From Polytrichum commune (Eukaryota; Streptophyta; Polytrichopsida; Polytrichales; Polytrichaceae): a DNA stretch of 64,000 nt. This document shows positions 47,354 through 56,629 of the stretch, in pieces; position 1 is the stretch's first letter, and every line of letters starts with the position of its first letter. The DNA lies in assembly GCA_950295325.1 (NCBI GenBank), contig OX485809.1, forward strand, positions 14,508,001 through 14,572,000, in the 5' to 3' direction. The notes under the pieces were generated by a model. It was given only the letters and a program-made list of their open reading frames with translations, was not told the DNA's origin and did no database searches. The position numbers were made by a program, and so were the translations under genes.

Positions 47354-48666
47354 TGACAAATCAAGTACCTAAATACTATGTGAACTCACACCCCCTACCT
47401 AAACAACAAGAAAACATAATACCCACCCTACACCACATCCCCTCTACAACAAAACTAACATTCATCAAAAATCAAAAACCAAGTAAGACACAACCAAAAA
47501 CAACTAACCTATATAGATACTTCCCTATTATTTCAAGTACATCAAATATAAAACTTATAAATGTACCAAATCACACTAACAACTACACAAAATACAACCC
47601 CCAAACACAACACACTACGCATCCAAATTTTACCGCTCATCCGAAACAAAAAGTACAATGGCCTCTCTCACAATACAAGTACTCATCAAGAAATAGATTC
47701 CACCCTAAACTCAAATCACATCCAAAGCATAGTTTACATCCTAACCACAATACACAACCAAAACCTAAACCTCCCCTCACACCTAAACAACCTAGTAACA
47801 TCACACACACCCCACCCAACCCGATTACCATAATTAAAACCATAAACATGAAAAACCCAAAAACAAACAAAACACGCCCTTTACCCAATCAATTAGGAAA
47901 TATAACATCCCCCCCACAACAAGATTCCCCCCTAAAACAAAAAATACCCCGGTCCCACCCACAATACTATTCTCATCCAAGATATAGCCCTCACCTAAAG
48001 CACAATCTTCATCCAAGGGACAAGCTTCATCCAAATCATAGAGTCCACCTAAAACATAAACTTCATCCAAAAACCAAAATATACCCAAACAAATACCAAC
48101 AAGCGTATAGGTACCAACCAAAACAAGAAATCCAATCTAACTCAAAATCTCACAAGCCTCACCCTACATACAACTTGTACCTAAAACCCACACCTTACCC
48201 CCACTCCAAATACCACCTCCACCCTAAATACAAACCCTACCAAAAATATAAACACCCATATTCAAAATACAATCCCTACCCAAATAACAAAATGGCCTCG
48301 GCCTACCGGACTCGCCACATAAATAACACATACCACTTCATAAAAAATTGGAAACCTGACTCAGTAACAAACCCACTACCTACAAACAATGCAACGTCAC
48401 ACTTCTCACCAGAACTAGTAGAAAAAACCACACCTGCTATGCCTAACCTCTTTACCACAACCAAATTCACATTTTTGAAATATCTAAAAATAAATATGAG
48501 AAAACCAAAAATACTTCAATTCTACGGATATTACTTCATTGACATACTAGATCTACTAAAATGCGGGGACATCGAACTTAACCCGGGACCAATGCCTGAT
48601 ATTCTACGAATACACCCTATTACACAAAAAAAAGAGCCAACACGTATTTTATCCCAAATACTATAA
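47281..48666 (+). CDS. LINE segment: repeat modules 2-3 ending in a 2A peptide
   Basis: 461 codons. It begins at an NKMASAYR-type block and continues with NHLTNWKP, the six-residue HPKH beat (for example HPRYSPHLKHNLHPRD near 47970), then a third NKMASAYR block at 48286-48330. It closes with a hydrophobic helix-like FIDILDLLK and the 2A motif. After the 2A proline the frame runs only 25 codons to a TAA. The downstream APE-RT frame overlaps from 48560, and an A8 run at 48626-48633 is the probable shift point. In known 2A systems the ribosome skips the Gly-Pro bond, which here would release the upstream repeat protein from the enzyme polyprotein. Confidence 0.65.
   Translation: MASAYRPRHKTNRKNHLTNWKPTLMTNQVPKYYVNSHPLPKQQENIIPTLHHIPSTTKLTFIKNQKPSKTQPKTTNLYRYFPIISSTSNIKLINVPNHTNNYTKYNPQTQHTTHPNFTAHPKQKVQWPLSQYKYSSRNRFHPKLKSHPKHSLHPNHNTQPKPKPPLTPKQPSNITHTPPNPITIIKTINMKNPKTNKTRPLPNQLGNITSPPQQDSPLKQKIPRSHPQYYSHPRYSPHLKHNLHPRDKLHPNHRVHLKHKLHPKTKIYPNKYQQAYRYQPKQEIQSNSKSHKPHPTYNLYLKPTPYPHSKYHLHPKYKPYQKYKHPYSKYNPYPNNKMASAYRTRHINNTYHFIKNWKPDSVTNPLPTNNATSHFSPELVEKTTPAMPNLFTTTKFTFLKYLKINMRKPKILQFYGYYFIDILDLLKCGDIELNPGPMPDILRIHPITQKKEPTRILSQIL
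48532..48591 (+). other. 2A-like ribosome-skipping motif
   Basis: The reading frame ends FIDILDLLKCGDIELNPGP. The D(V/I)ExNPGP core (GDIELNPGP at 48565-48591) is complete, and the preceding residues form the expected Leu-rich helix. Skipping would fall between the Gly at 48586-48588 and the Pro at 48589-48591. 2A sequences are known in some non-LTR retrotransposons, for example trypanosome L1Tc. Confidence 0.85.
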
Positions 48667-48808
48667 ACTACAACCTGAATACCAACACCTAGCAAATACA
48701 TTCGCCCCTATCCTAAAACACACACACCTACTACACCTCCAAGCAATCACCACATACCCACATCTACACCATTATACCCAAACACAAAACCAGTCGCCAC
48801 CAACCCAT

Positions 48809-50830
48809 ATGCTATACGCCCTAATTATTACCATCCACCCCGCAATAGACATATGCAATAACATGCTAGCCCAACCCCAAAACTACCACTTTAATAACAT
48901 ATGGACCAACACGTTAATCATTAGACTAGCTAACCTCACCAACCCCCCCGAGCGACACATACTGACACCGCACCCCTACACAACGTTCATACAAAACAAT
49001 CAACATATAATACTTCCTCAAAACTCAATACACGCAAAAATATACGAATTCATCCACAACCAAGTAACCACACCTACATCAACCACCCTCAAGAAAGAAT
49101 TCCCTTTCCTCCCAAACCAGTTGATAACCGAAACACTTAGATGTTTAGAAAACATCAGCGAATACTCACACCCACCCCCACTCCCAGCCGCTCCCACACC
49201 AATCACAAGAATAAACACCAATACCGAACATGAAACGATCATAATAACTTGGAATGCGTCATCACTCAACACATCATTACCAAACCTACAAAGCTTAATA
49301 AACAACTCTCTAAACAACACAGCAATCATACATATCCAAGAAACCAAACTTACTGCAAACAAATCTACGAAATATATACAAAACCTATTCCCGGAATTCA
49401 AACTCATTTTCAACAACACACACGCACTCACAAGGTGCATCCAACAAATGATGCCTTATACCCCCGGAAGAGGTGGCCTACTTACACTTATCCATCACAA
49501 ATATGCATTCCCGGAAAATGTCACCAAAATCCCCACACCAGCAAACATCTCCTCATATCTCCAAATAATAAAAATAAATAACCACCCACTAATACCTTGG
49601 CTAATCATACACATGTATATGCCCACGCACTTAGAAGACACATGTCTTATCCCACACCTTAAGAACGAAATCACTAACGAAATCACTATACACCCCAATC
49701 ACATATATACACTTTGCGGTGACTTTAACAGAGATATTGTACTTAGGGGCAGACAAAATAACAACACTAACACCCCCCCACAAGAAGAAAACTTCCAATG
49801 GAAAAACTTCACCACATCTCTCAACTTAGAATATATTCAAACCAACACTAGTATCTCAAGACAAGGTGGCTACAACTACACATCAACAAGCCTAATAGAT
49901 GGTTTCTACATTCACTCCCCAGACAACAGTAAATTCACCTCCACTACAAACACAAACATGAATCTAAATTCAGATCACTATCCGGTCACATTACACATCC
50001 CACACAACACACTTATAGCCAGACCTCCACCCCCTACAAACACCCCACCAACTAGAATACTGAACCCGATACCACCTGAAAACCTAGAAAAATTTAACAC
50101 AACATTCTTTGAAGAAAATTCCACCCAACTTAAAGAACTTATCACACTACTAGAAAACCACCAATACTTAACACCTGATCAATGGCTAGATGCCTGTGCA
50201 TTACTGGACTACATTATAAACAAAATCTCAGAAACAATTGAAAAAACCTGCAAAGCAGACCCACTACCCAACCTTACAACCAGAACATCGCAACAAGGCG
50301 GTTTTCTATCACGCAAACAAGCTAGAGAATGGAAAAGACACCTCAACACATATCACCTCATCAGAAAAGCCATTTACATAGCACAACATGACCCAAGCTG
50401 GCTAGTGCACCCCATCCTAACCGATATCCGAAACCACCAACACGTCAACATCCCGCACCCACCTGGTACAGCAACATCCCCTGATGAATGGATTAACACA
50501 ATAGTGGCCCTCGCAAAAACTGCAAATAAAGAAGCCAGAAAAATCACCACAAAATATACTAGAGACTGCATTCTAAAAGCCGTATCGAAATACCGCCAAA
50601 TGTATGAAAAAAATCCCAAGAAAATAAACTGTAAAGTCTTCAAAACCACTGAAACTTCACCTCTTGACTCCATCATTGATAGACAAAATAACATATTAAC
50701 CAGCCCTGAAGACATTACATCAGAGATTTACGCACAACAATCCATCAGTAACCGCCCAACAGTCCTCACGTGCCACCATCAAAATACACACCTACTACAC
50801 TGTACATGTGGAGTCAGACAATACCCATGA
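48809..50830 (+). CDS. LINE ORF2 part 1: apurinic-type endonuclease
   Basis: 673 codons from the first ATG, but the same frame is open from 48560, so the real protein probably begins right after the 2A. Residues 1-140 are unrecognised. The exonuclease/endonuclease/phosphatase fold spans about 143-397, with ITWNASS (Asn149), IQETKL (Glu178), HMYMP (Tyr270), CGDFNRD (Asp305, Asn307) and SDHYPV (Asp389, His390), so all the usual catalytic positions are present. Its role is first-strand nicking of target DNA. Residues 420-670 lead into the RT. The frame stops at TGA (50828-50830) after RQYP and is open again straight after it. Confidence 0.8.
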   Translation: MLYALIITIHPAIDICNNMLAQPQNYHFNNIWTNTLIIRLANLTNPPERHILTPHPYTTFIQNNQHIILPQNSIHAKIYEFIHNQVTTPTSTTLKKEFPFLPNQLITETLRCLENISEYSHPPPLPAAPTPITRINTNTEHETIIITWNASSLNTSLPNLQSLINNSLNNTAIIHIQETKLTANKSTKYIQNLFPEFKLIFNNTHALTRCIQQMMPYTPGRGGLLTLIHHKYAFPENVTKIPTPANISSYLQIIKINNHPLIPWLIIHMYMPTHLEDTCLIPHLKNEITNEITIHPNHIYTLCGDFNRDIVLRGRQNNNTNTPPQEENFQWKNFTTSLNLEYIQTNTSISRQGGYNYTSTSLIDGFYIHSPDNSKFTSTTNTNMNLNSDHYPVTLHIPHNTLIARPPPPTNTPPTRILNPIPPENLEKFNTTFFEENSTQLKELITLLENHQYLTPDQWLDACALLDYIINKISETIEKTCKADPLPNLTTRTSQQGGFLSRKQAREWKRHLNTYHLIRKAIYIAQHDPSWLVHPILTDIRNHQHVNIPHPPGTATSPDEWINTIVALAKTANKEARKITTKYTRDCILKAVSKYRQMYEKNPKKINCKVFKTTETSPLDSIIDRQNNILTSPEDITSEIYAQQSISNRPTVLTCHHQNTHLLHCTCGVRQYP

Positions 50831-52519
50831 CACGACCTAGAAGGGTACACAATTGACAAACGAGGAGAACCCCAAATTTCCTTACACACATACTTTGATC
50901 AAGAAACCTACGACTTCTGTCTTAAAAACCTAAGTAATAACAAAGCCCCAGGCCCTGACAAAATTCCCAACTCAATTCTCAAAAATATGCCTCCGTGCTT
51001 TCATAAATTATTTTTCCTATTATTTAAGCACTGCTATAAACAAAAACAAATTCCCGCATCATGGAAAACTAGCCTAACAGTTTTATTATATAAAAAAGGC
51101 AACCCATCACAACTAACAAATCACAGACCTATTGCACTAGCTAACACCATATATAAACTTTACACAAGTACACTAACCTCTATCCTATCAGCATACGGAG
51201 AAAGATACCAAATACTACACGATAGCCAAGAAGGGTTCAGAGCAGAAAGAATCACCTCCAAACAAATTCAAATACTAATTGCAGCGCTTGAAGACGCAAG
51301 ACTCACAAACCAAAATATATATATTCTTTACATTGACTTCAAAAACGCCTTTGGCTCCATTGACCACACCAGACTCTTAGCCATAATGAAAGACTTGGGT
51401 TACCCCAATGACTCAATAAACCTCATAGGAAACATATACTCACAATCTTCAACCATATTTACTAGCGAACACTTCGGAAAAACCCTACCAATCCACATCC
51501 AGAGAGGTACAATACAAGGTGATACCCTTAGCCCATACTTATTCATCATATTTCTAGAGCCCCTACTCAGATGGCTACAACAAGGAAACAATGGATATAC
51601 TTTCGGTACGTCTAGAATCAAAATCTCATCAGCAGCATATGCAGATGATCTTGCAGCAATAGCCAACAAACTAGAGACACTACAAACACAATTACATAAA
51701 CTAGACAAATTCTGCAAATGGGCAGGAATGGATCTAGGAATACCAAAATGCGCAATAACTGGATGCCCAAACAAATCTAAACTTAACCCCACAACCTTCA
51801 AGGCCCTAATCCAATCCACCAACATAAACTATAGAAACCAACCTATACCAGTCCTAAACCAACACGAACCCTACACATACCTAGGAATAAATCTTGCACC
51901 ATCACTCAAGTGGAAAACACAAATAAATACCACTACAGCTAAAATAACCAAACAATGTCAAACCCTCGTAGCATGCCCAGCCACTATGAAACACAAAATC
52001 AACATGGCTGATACAGTCATACGCGCTGGAATAGCATATAGCTTTTATGCAGTACCATACTCCATACCAGCCATAAAAATACTTGACAAAAAGATCATCG
52101 CACTCCATAAAATAATATGCGGGATACCCAAATGCACATCTAATATTGCTACACAACTCCCCCACAACCTATTTGGAATTGAAGCATTTTCACTACAAAA
52201 TGCCTATCTACGGTGTATTGGAGAGCAACTACAAAATGCCCTTAATGACAAAGGCCGTATTGGGAAAATTTATACCGGCTTAACGCAATTTATACTTGCC
52301 AAATACGGAGGTTCTAAAGAAATTACCCGTATTAAATACCACCACTGTGTTAGATCACCTATCACTAGAACACTATTTCTGCTCAAGCATAAAGCCGGAG
52401 TCCACCTTAAAAGTACAATAAACAACTTCCTCCTAAACCCATCCTCACTCGAAAACGCATGGATGCAAGAAGCACAAATGCTACAGGGTCTAAATCCTAA
52501 CACCTCACTTAAACTATGA
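50831..52519 (+). CDS. LINE ORF2 part 2: reverse transcriptase
   Basis: Continues the preceding frame directly after the TGA at 50828. Motif NNKAPGPDKIPNSIL (about 50936) opens the RT. With residues counted from the ATG at 50987: HRPIAL (46-51), YIDFKNAFGSID with catalytic Asp117, QRGTIQGDTLSPYLF (172-186), AAYADDLA with Asp220 and Asp221, and the thumb-side TYLGINL (297-303). All three catalytic aspartates are present. QGDTLSP contrasts with the QGCPLSP of the RT relics in this window, so the two families differ. It ends at TGA (52517-52519), followed by CAC just as at the first TGA. Confidence 0.85.
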   Translation, partial: HDLEGYTIDKRGEPQISLHTYFDQETYDFCLKNLSNNKAPGPDKIPNSILKNMPPCFHKLFFLLFKHCYKQKQIPASWKTSLTVLLYKKGNPSQLTNHRPIALANTIYKLYTSTLTSILSAYGERYQILHDSQEGFRAERITSKQIQILIAALEDARLTNQNIYILYIDFKNAFGSIDHTRLLAIMKDLGYPNDSINLIGNIYSQSSTIFTSEHFGKTLPIHIQRGTIQGDTLSPYLFIIFLEPLLRWLQQGNNGYTFGTSRIKISSAAYADDLAAIANKLETLQTQLHKLDKFCKWAGMDLGIPKCAITGCPNKSKLNPTTFKALIQSTNINYRNQPIPVLNQHEPYTYLGINLAPSLKWKTQINTTTAKITKQCQTLVACPATMKHKINMADTVIRAGIAYSFYAVPYSIPAIKILDKKIIALHKIICGIPKCTSNIATQLPHNLFGIEAFSLQNAYLRCIGEQLQNALNDKGRIGKIYTGLTQFILAKYGGSKEITRIKYHHCVRSPITRTLFLLKHKAGVHLKSTINNFLLNPSSLENAWMQEAQMLQGLNPNTSLKL

Positions 52520-53637
52520 CACAAATTGCTCATACATAATATAACAACACTAGACCAAATTACCATGCCTAATGGCTCCACACTAATGAACCTAGATGAA
52601 TTCAAAATCTACCACTCCACCCCCTCCAAACTCATCCAAAGTGTACTAAACATTGCTAATCAACTATTTTACCAACCTCCCTGTAACTACGAATGCCCCC
52701 TACCATGCCAACGACACCATCTGCCCAGATCCCTCAAAGACAAATATATACTAAGACACCATAACATTCTACCTCACCTACCGACTCCCCCCGTACACCC
52801 CCAAACCCTCCCATCCCCCCTCTACCCCCTCCCCCCAACAACATACTTAAGGACCCTCGACAATATCCCATATACAAAATACTGGATCACAAACAAAAAC
52901 AATCTACCGACCATAACGGAATAAAAAGAACAGTCACGTCATACCTATGTCAATGGACTACAACAAATAACCACACATACAACAAATGGCAAACCCCAAG
53001 GGACCTATACCCCTATTGCGATGCCAACACTTGCAACCACAACACCGCCTTACTTACCCACTACTACACGGAAAGACAACACAAACACTTCTCAAACATT
53101 ATTAATGCCTACTCCTCCACAGAACAACAAAGAGACACGAGATATGTCATACCTACCACTATAATCCCACTAGCACATATCTCTATTAATGAATGCAACC
53201 TAGAAAATGACATCGAAACCAACTCCGATACAATCCAAATACAATTTGACGTCGCTCACATATACGAGGATAATGGTAGGCACCTCATTACCATCCCGAA
53301 AACTAGACTAATGTGGTTATGGAAACAATACCAATTGGCAAAAAACACCACACATGGGCTAGAACCGCCCACCCAATCTTTCGAAACCGAAATTGTCTGG
53401 TTATATCAAAGATACAAATACCGAATCCCGAAAAGTGACCCACTCAAACGTGCCCAATATACAATACCAACCCCAATATTGGATCTCCTAATAACCACAT
53501 TCAATATCAACCAGACATACTTCTCATCCCCAGTGACATGCCCCACACAACTCACCCAATTCTACTCGCCACTCTCGCGTGACATAATATTTGGATCCTT
53601 AGGGAAAGCATTTGACCACAAATGGCAAAGAATATGA
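52520..53637 (+). pseudogene. LINE ORF2 part 3: linker with frameshift, methyltransferase-like start
   Basis: The RT frame continues past the TGA to 52924, with a Cys-rich CNYECPLPCQRHH (about 52682). Within C-runs (about 52770-52845) the coding sense moves to another frame, which is then open to 53637. The latter part, WLYQRYKYRIP and FYSPLSRDIIFG...AFDHKW, resembles a methyltransferase-like segment seen by the annotator in some algal LINE polyproteins. This is recall and was not checked. The frame ends at TGA (53635-53637), again with sense on both sides. Confidence 0.5.
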
Positions 53638-55614
53638 TACGCTCACCCCCACAACGAAACAGACCTACAACAAGTCATTCACTGGGCTCGAATGGCGGCC
53701 CAAAATGATCCACATACAATCACTATATTTATATCTCCGGATACCGACTGGTACAAAAACCCAAACCCGCCCGTAGGTCCATTCCTGGACACACACATCA
53801 TTGCCCACTTTGCAGCCGATACGATTGCATATGAAGAACCCACAATACCTCCTGAACTCAATATTACAAGAAAAGAACCGTCTACCCTACAAATATTTTG
53901 TATCCACCACCAAAACAATAACATAGGTACCTATGAACAAATGAAACTACTAAAGGACATAGCAGACAATCTCCAAATACTACAAAGTCACACCCAAATT
54001 GCACCACCCACCCCTTCAAACATCACAGTGAACTCTAGTAAAAAATGGTCTAAATCAAACTACCCAAATATACCCCTAAACAATAACATCCCCACCCCAC
54101 AACTCCCAAACTACCAAACAAACCTACCACTAAAATTCCACCCCCAATTCAGCTACTACACTGATGGCTCCTTTATGAAACCCAAAGAAATAGCCCCCGG
54201 GGAATGGAGAAGAGAAAGAGTTGGATACGGTATCTACAGCCCCAAAGGGCTAAACATCGCCAATAGATTACATGGACATCAAAACATATTACGAGCAGAA
54301 ATGATTGCTATACACGAAGCACTAAGCATTATCAACGCACAGTTTCCCAACGAACCCGCATACATATTCACAGACAGTCTAAATGTATTATACCTACTTA
54401 ACACTCAAATTAAACACCCCACACTTCATAATAGTCACCCAGACCAAACCACACTAGCCTCCATGGTAAAAATTCTTCAAAAAAAGTTACAACCAATTAC
54501 ACTATACAAAGTTAGAGCACACGTCAACATTGACGGCAATGAAAAAACAGACAAACTAGCCAAAAAAGGATTAGAATTAGAGCACAGAACTGCCGCCCAC
54601 CCATACGAACATGCCCACGCCACCCCTTACTATTACCAAAAAGACGTATGGGCCTCGATGGAAGACGTTCCGGACAAAGGCCCAGTTAGATTTCTAGAAA
54701 AACAAATTAAGAAATATGATAGGGAAACGAACCTAGCAATCATGGCTACACAAACCCCCAACACCTGTAAATGGACAGAAAACATAGATATAGACAATGA
54801 GCTGTCAAACGAATTCTGGACAAATCCCGCTATCACAAACAAACAAAAATCATGCCTCATCAAATTCCACACAGGAACCTACATGGGTAATGTGAGAAAA
54901 CAAATGTTTTTTGGCCACCAAAGATTTCCCACTATCACGTGCCCCATATGCAACTCAAATGAACCAGATACATGGATACATGTATTACTTACATGTAAAC
55001 ACCAACATATACACTCACTTAGAGTTAAAAGACATAACAAAGCAGTCGGAGAAATTAGAAAGCTCCTAATCTCATCAGAAAAATCCCGATGCTTTACTCT
55101 CATGAATGTTGGCACCTTCAATAGCAATCCCCAAGAAAACACAGTCCCCAATTGGCAACTCCCCTGCACATGTAGTACACAAAGATGTCACTGTAACTCA
55201 AGATTTAGACCTGATATCCTATGTGTTAAAGGACTAACATATCAAAATGCCCCCCCCAACGATGTCAACCCTAACCTTACCATACAATTCATTGAATTCA
55301 CATATTGCAATGACAGATTCTCCCCAAAAGCAATTGAAGCAAAAAATAACAAATACAGCCCACTAATTGCCAGCATTGCTTCCAAAGGATGGAAAATCGA
55401 ACCACTTATTGTCATCAATGTTGGTGCCAGAGCGACTGCCCACACCCCATCTATGAAAGCACTAGAGACCAACTTCAAAATACCTATGGCTACCATCAAA
55501 AATACCTTCAAAAACATTAACACCATTGCAATACAATATGCTATGTCTATTCTCCTCCATAAAAGGAGAATTGAAAACCACCAACCACTCCCCCAAAATC
55601 CAGACCCCCCATAA
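53638..55614 (+). CDS. LINE ORF2 part 4: RNase H, CCHC finger, nuclease-like tail
   Basis: The same frame continues after the TGA at 53635; the first ATG is at 53692 (residue 1 below). Residues 1-80 complete the methyltransferase-like segment (IFISPDTDWY, CIHHQNNNIG) but lack a clear NPPY. RNase H spans about 152-294: YYTDGS (Asp158), AEM (Glu203), FTDSLN (Asp228), VRAHVNIDGNEKTDKLA (His277, Asp287), a full catalytic set. CPIC...H...C (417, 420, 430, 435) is a zinc finger as in R2/Dualen-type tails. After it, RPDIL (506-510), IEFT (534-537) and KNNKY (551-555) with WKIEPLIVINVG are spaced like a PD-(D/E)xK nuclease; Thr replaces the usual Lys, so activity is doubtful. Stop TAA at 55612-55614. 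Confidence 0.78.
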   Translation, partial: YAHPHNETDLQQVIHWARMAAQNDPHTITIFISPDTDWYKNPNPPVGPFLDTHIIAHFAADTIAYEEPTIPPELNITRKEPSTLQIFCIHHQNNNIGTYEQMKLLKDIADNLQILQSHTQIAPPTPSNITVNSSKKWSKSNYPNIPLNNNIPTPQLPNYQTNLPLKFHPQFSYYTDGSFMKPKEIAPGEWRRERVGYGIYSPKGLNIANRLHGHQNILRAEMIAIHEALSIINAQFPNEPAYIFTDSLNVLYLLNTQIKHPTLHNSHPDQTTLASMVKILQKKLQPITLYKVRAHVNIDGNEKTDKLAKKGLELEHRTAAHPYEHAHATPYYYQKDVWASMEDVPDKGPVRFLEKQIKKYDRETNLAIMATQTPNTCKWTENIDIDNELSNEFWTNPAITNKQKSCLIKFHTGTYMGNVRKQMFFGHQRFPTITCPICNSNEPDTWIHVLLTCKHQHIHSLRVKRHNKAVGEIRKLLISSEKSRCFTLMNVGTFNSNPQENTVPNWQLPCTCSTQRCHCNSRFRPDILCVKGLTYQNAPPNDVNPNLTIQFIEFTYCNDRFSPKAIEAKNNKYSPLIASIASKGWKIEPLIVINVGARATAHTPSMKALETNFKIPMATIKNTFKNINTIAIQYAMSILLHKRRIENHQPLPQNPDPP

Positions 55615-55822
55615 CTCAGAACTTTAAAGTTAGGGTAAGGGGCAAGAGGTATTATATTAGGCGTAGTTACATTACTGGTTTCTTGTGTCTAAAGTGTCTA
55701 CTCTCGAAAGGGGGGAGTAGATCTTCTCCTTCATACCTCTGTCCTGTGGGCTTGGGATTGAAGGTAAATCGAACAGACACTTAATTCACGTCGGTCTCCT
55801 TCGGAGACCAAAGTTGTTTCTC
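55615..55822 (+). other. LINE 3' UTR with two hairpins
   Basis: 208 bp of mixed composition. TCTACTC (55697-55703) pairs with GAGTAGA (55715-55721). GGTCTCC (55793-55799) pairs with GGAGACC (55803-55809) over a TTC loop, 13 bp from the end. No poly(A) or simple repeat precedes the TSD. The hairpins are candidate RT recognition structures. Confidence 0.7.
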
Positions 55823-55834
55823 TGGGTTTCATCA

Positions 55835-56629
55835 TCTAAAGTTGAGGATTAAAGGCGACCTCAACAAAGATGACAAACATAATTGAATGGGTCTCTTTCA
55901 ACTAAAAATATAAGAAACACCACTTCAATGCACAAACAATGCAATCACTAAATTCTAATATACCTAATATATGGGAAACCACATTCAATCAAAAAGAACA
56001 ATAAAAAGAAATGAGAAAAAGAGAAAAAGCAAAAAAAACCATCTAGGGTTGGTTTGACTTCGCACCCAACACCTAAATTGCACAATATGCCCAAGCAATA
56101 CAATCCACCTTCCTCTAAACATATTCCTCAATTTGCACCTCTTATCCTTCCTCTCCACTTATTTCTGTTACTTCTTCTGGTCCCACAAGCAAGGGTTAGT
56201 TATTTCTTACGTTAAAAATTTGCTCAGGCATGCACATGTGCCATGAGCTAAACTAATGTAAAAGTTGGCAAACCAATCAGTACCCCGCATGTGGCTCCGC
56301 CCATGGTTGGTTTTTGGATTTTTGTTGTATAATATATCAAGACAAATAGAAATGGGATATAAAGCCTCAACCTCCAATAAGGACCTTGGAATGGATATGG
56401 CTAAACTTAATTGAAAAAAATCTAGAATGATGCTCTTGGGATCTAAGAGCCAACAAACAAATTTGTAAATTTGTTTGTTACGAACAACAAAAGGAATTGA
56501 CTAGATGGATGGAGAATGTCGAGACTATATTGTGGCATTCAAATGGGTCAGAGCAAGAAGCTAAGCATGTTTTAGGTAATGTCCATCTACTTTGGACCAC
56601 ATTCTTACATTATGTACTTGAATTGAATA
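55835..56629. other. Non-coding spacer before RT relic, U4
   Basis: Colinear with 18106-18900 of U2. No gene seen. Confidence 0.55.

Larger units (their letters stand above)
42903..55822 (+). mobile_element. Giant non-LTR retrotransposon (LINE), 12,920 bp, near full length
   Basis: Bounded by a perfect 12-bp TSD, TGGGTTTCATCA (42891-42902 and 55823-55834). Joining the flanks recreates the continuous site seen in U2 and U3. Order of parts: leader, ORF1 (43323-45890), His/Pro/Lys repeat modules (45887-48530), 2A motif (48532-48591), endonuclease (APE), RT, methyltransferase-like segment, RNase H, CCHC finger, nuclease-like tail, 3' UTR with hairpins. There is no poly(A). APE plus a possible C-terminal nuclease and RNase H recalls the Dualen/RandI LINE group; this is inference. 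The only lesions in the RT polyprotein are three TGA codons and two frame changes, so insertion was probably recent. Confidence 0.9.

Noticed and set aside
49018-49440. Antisense frame of 140 codons opposite the endonuclease
   Set aside because: The sense strand carries a complete APE motif set; the antisense frame results from scarce G in the sense strand.
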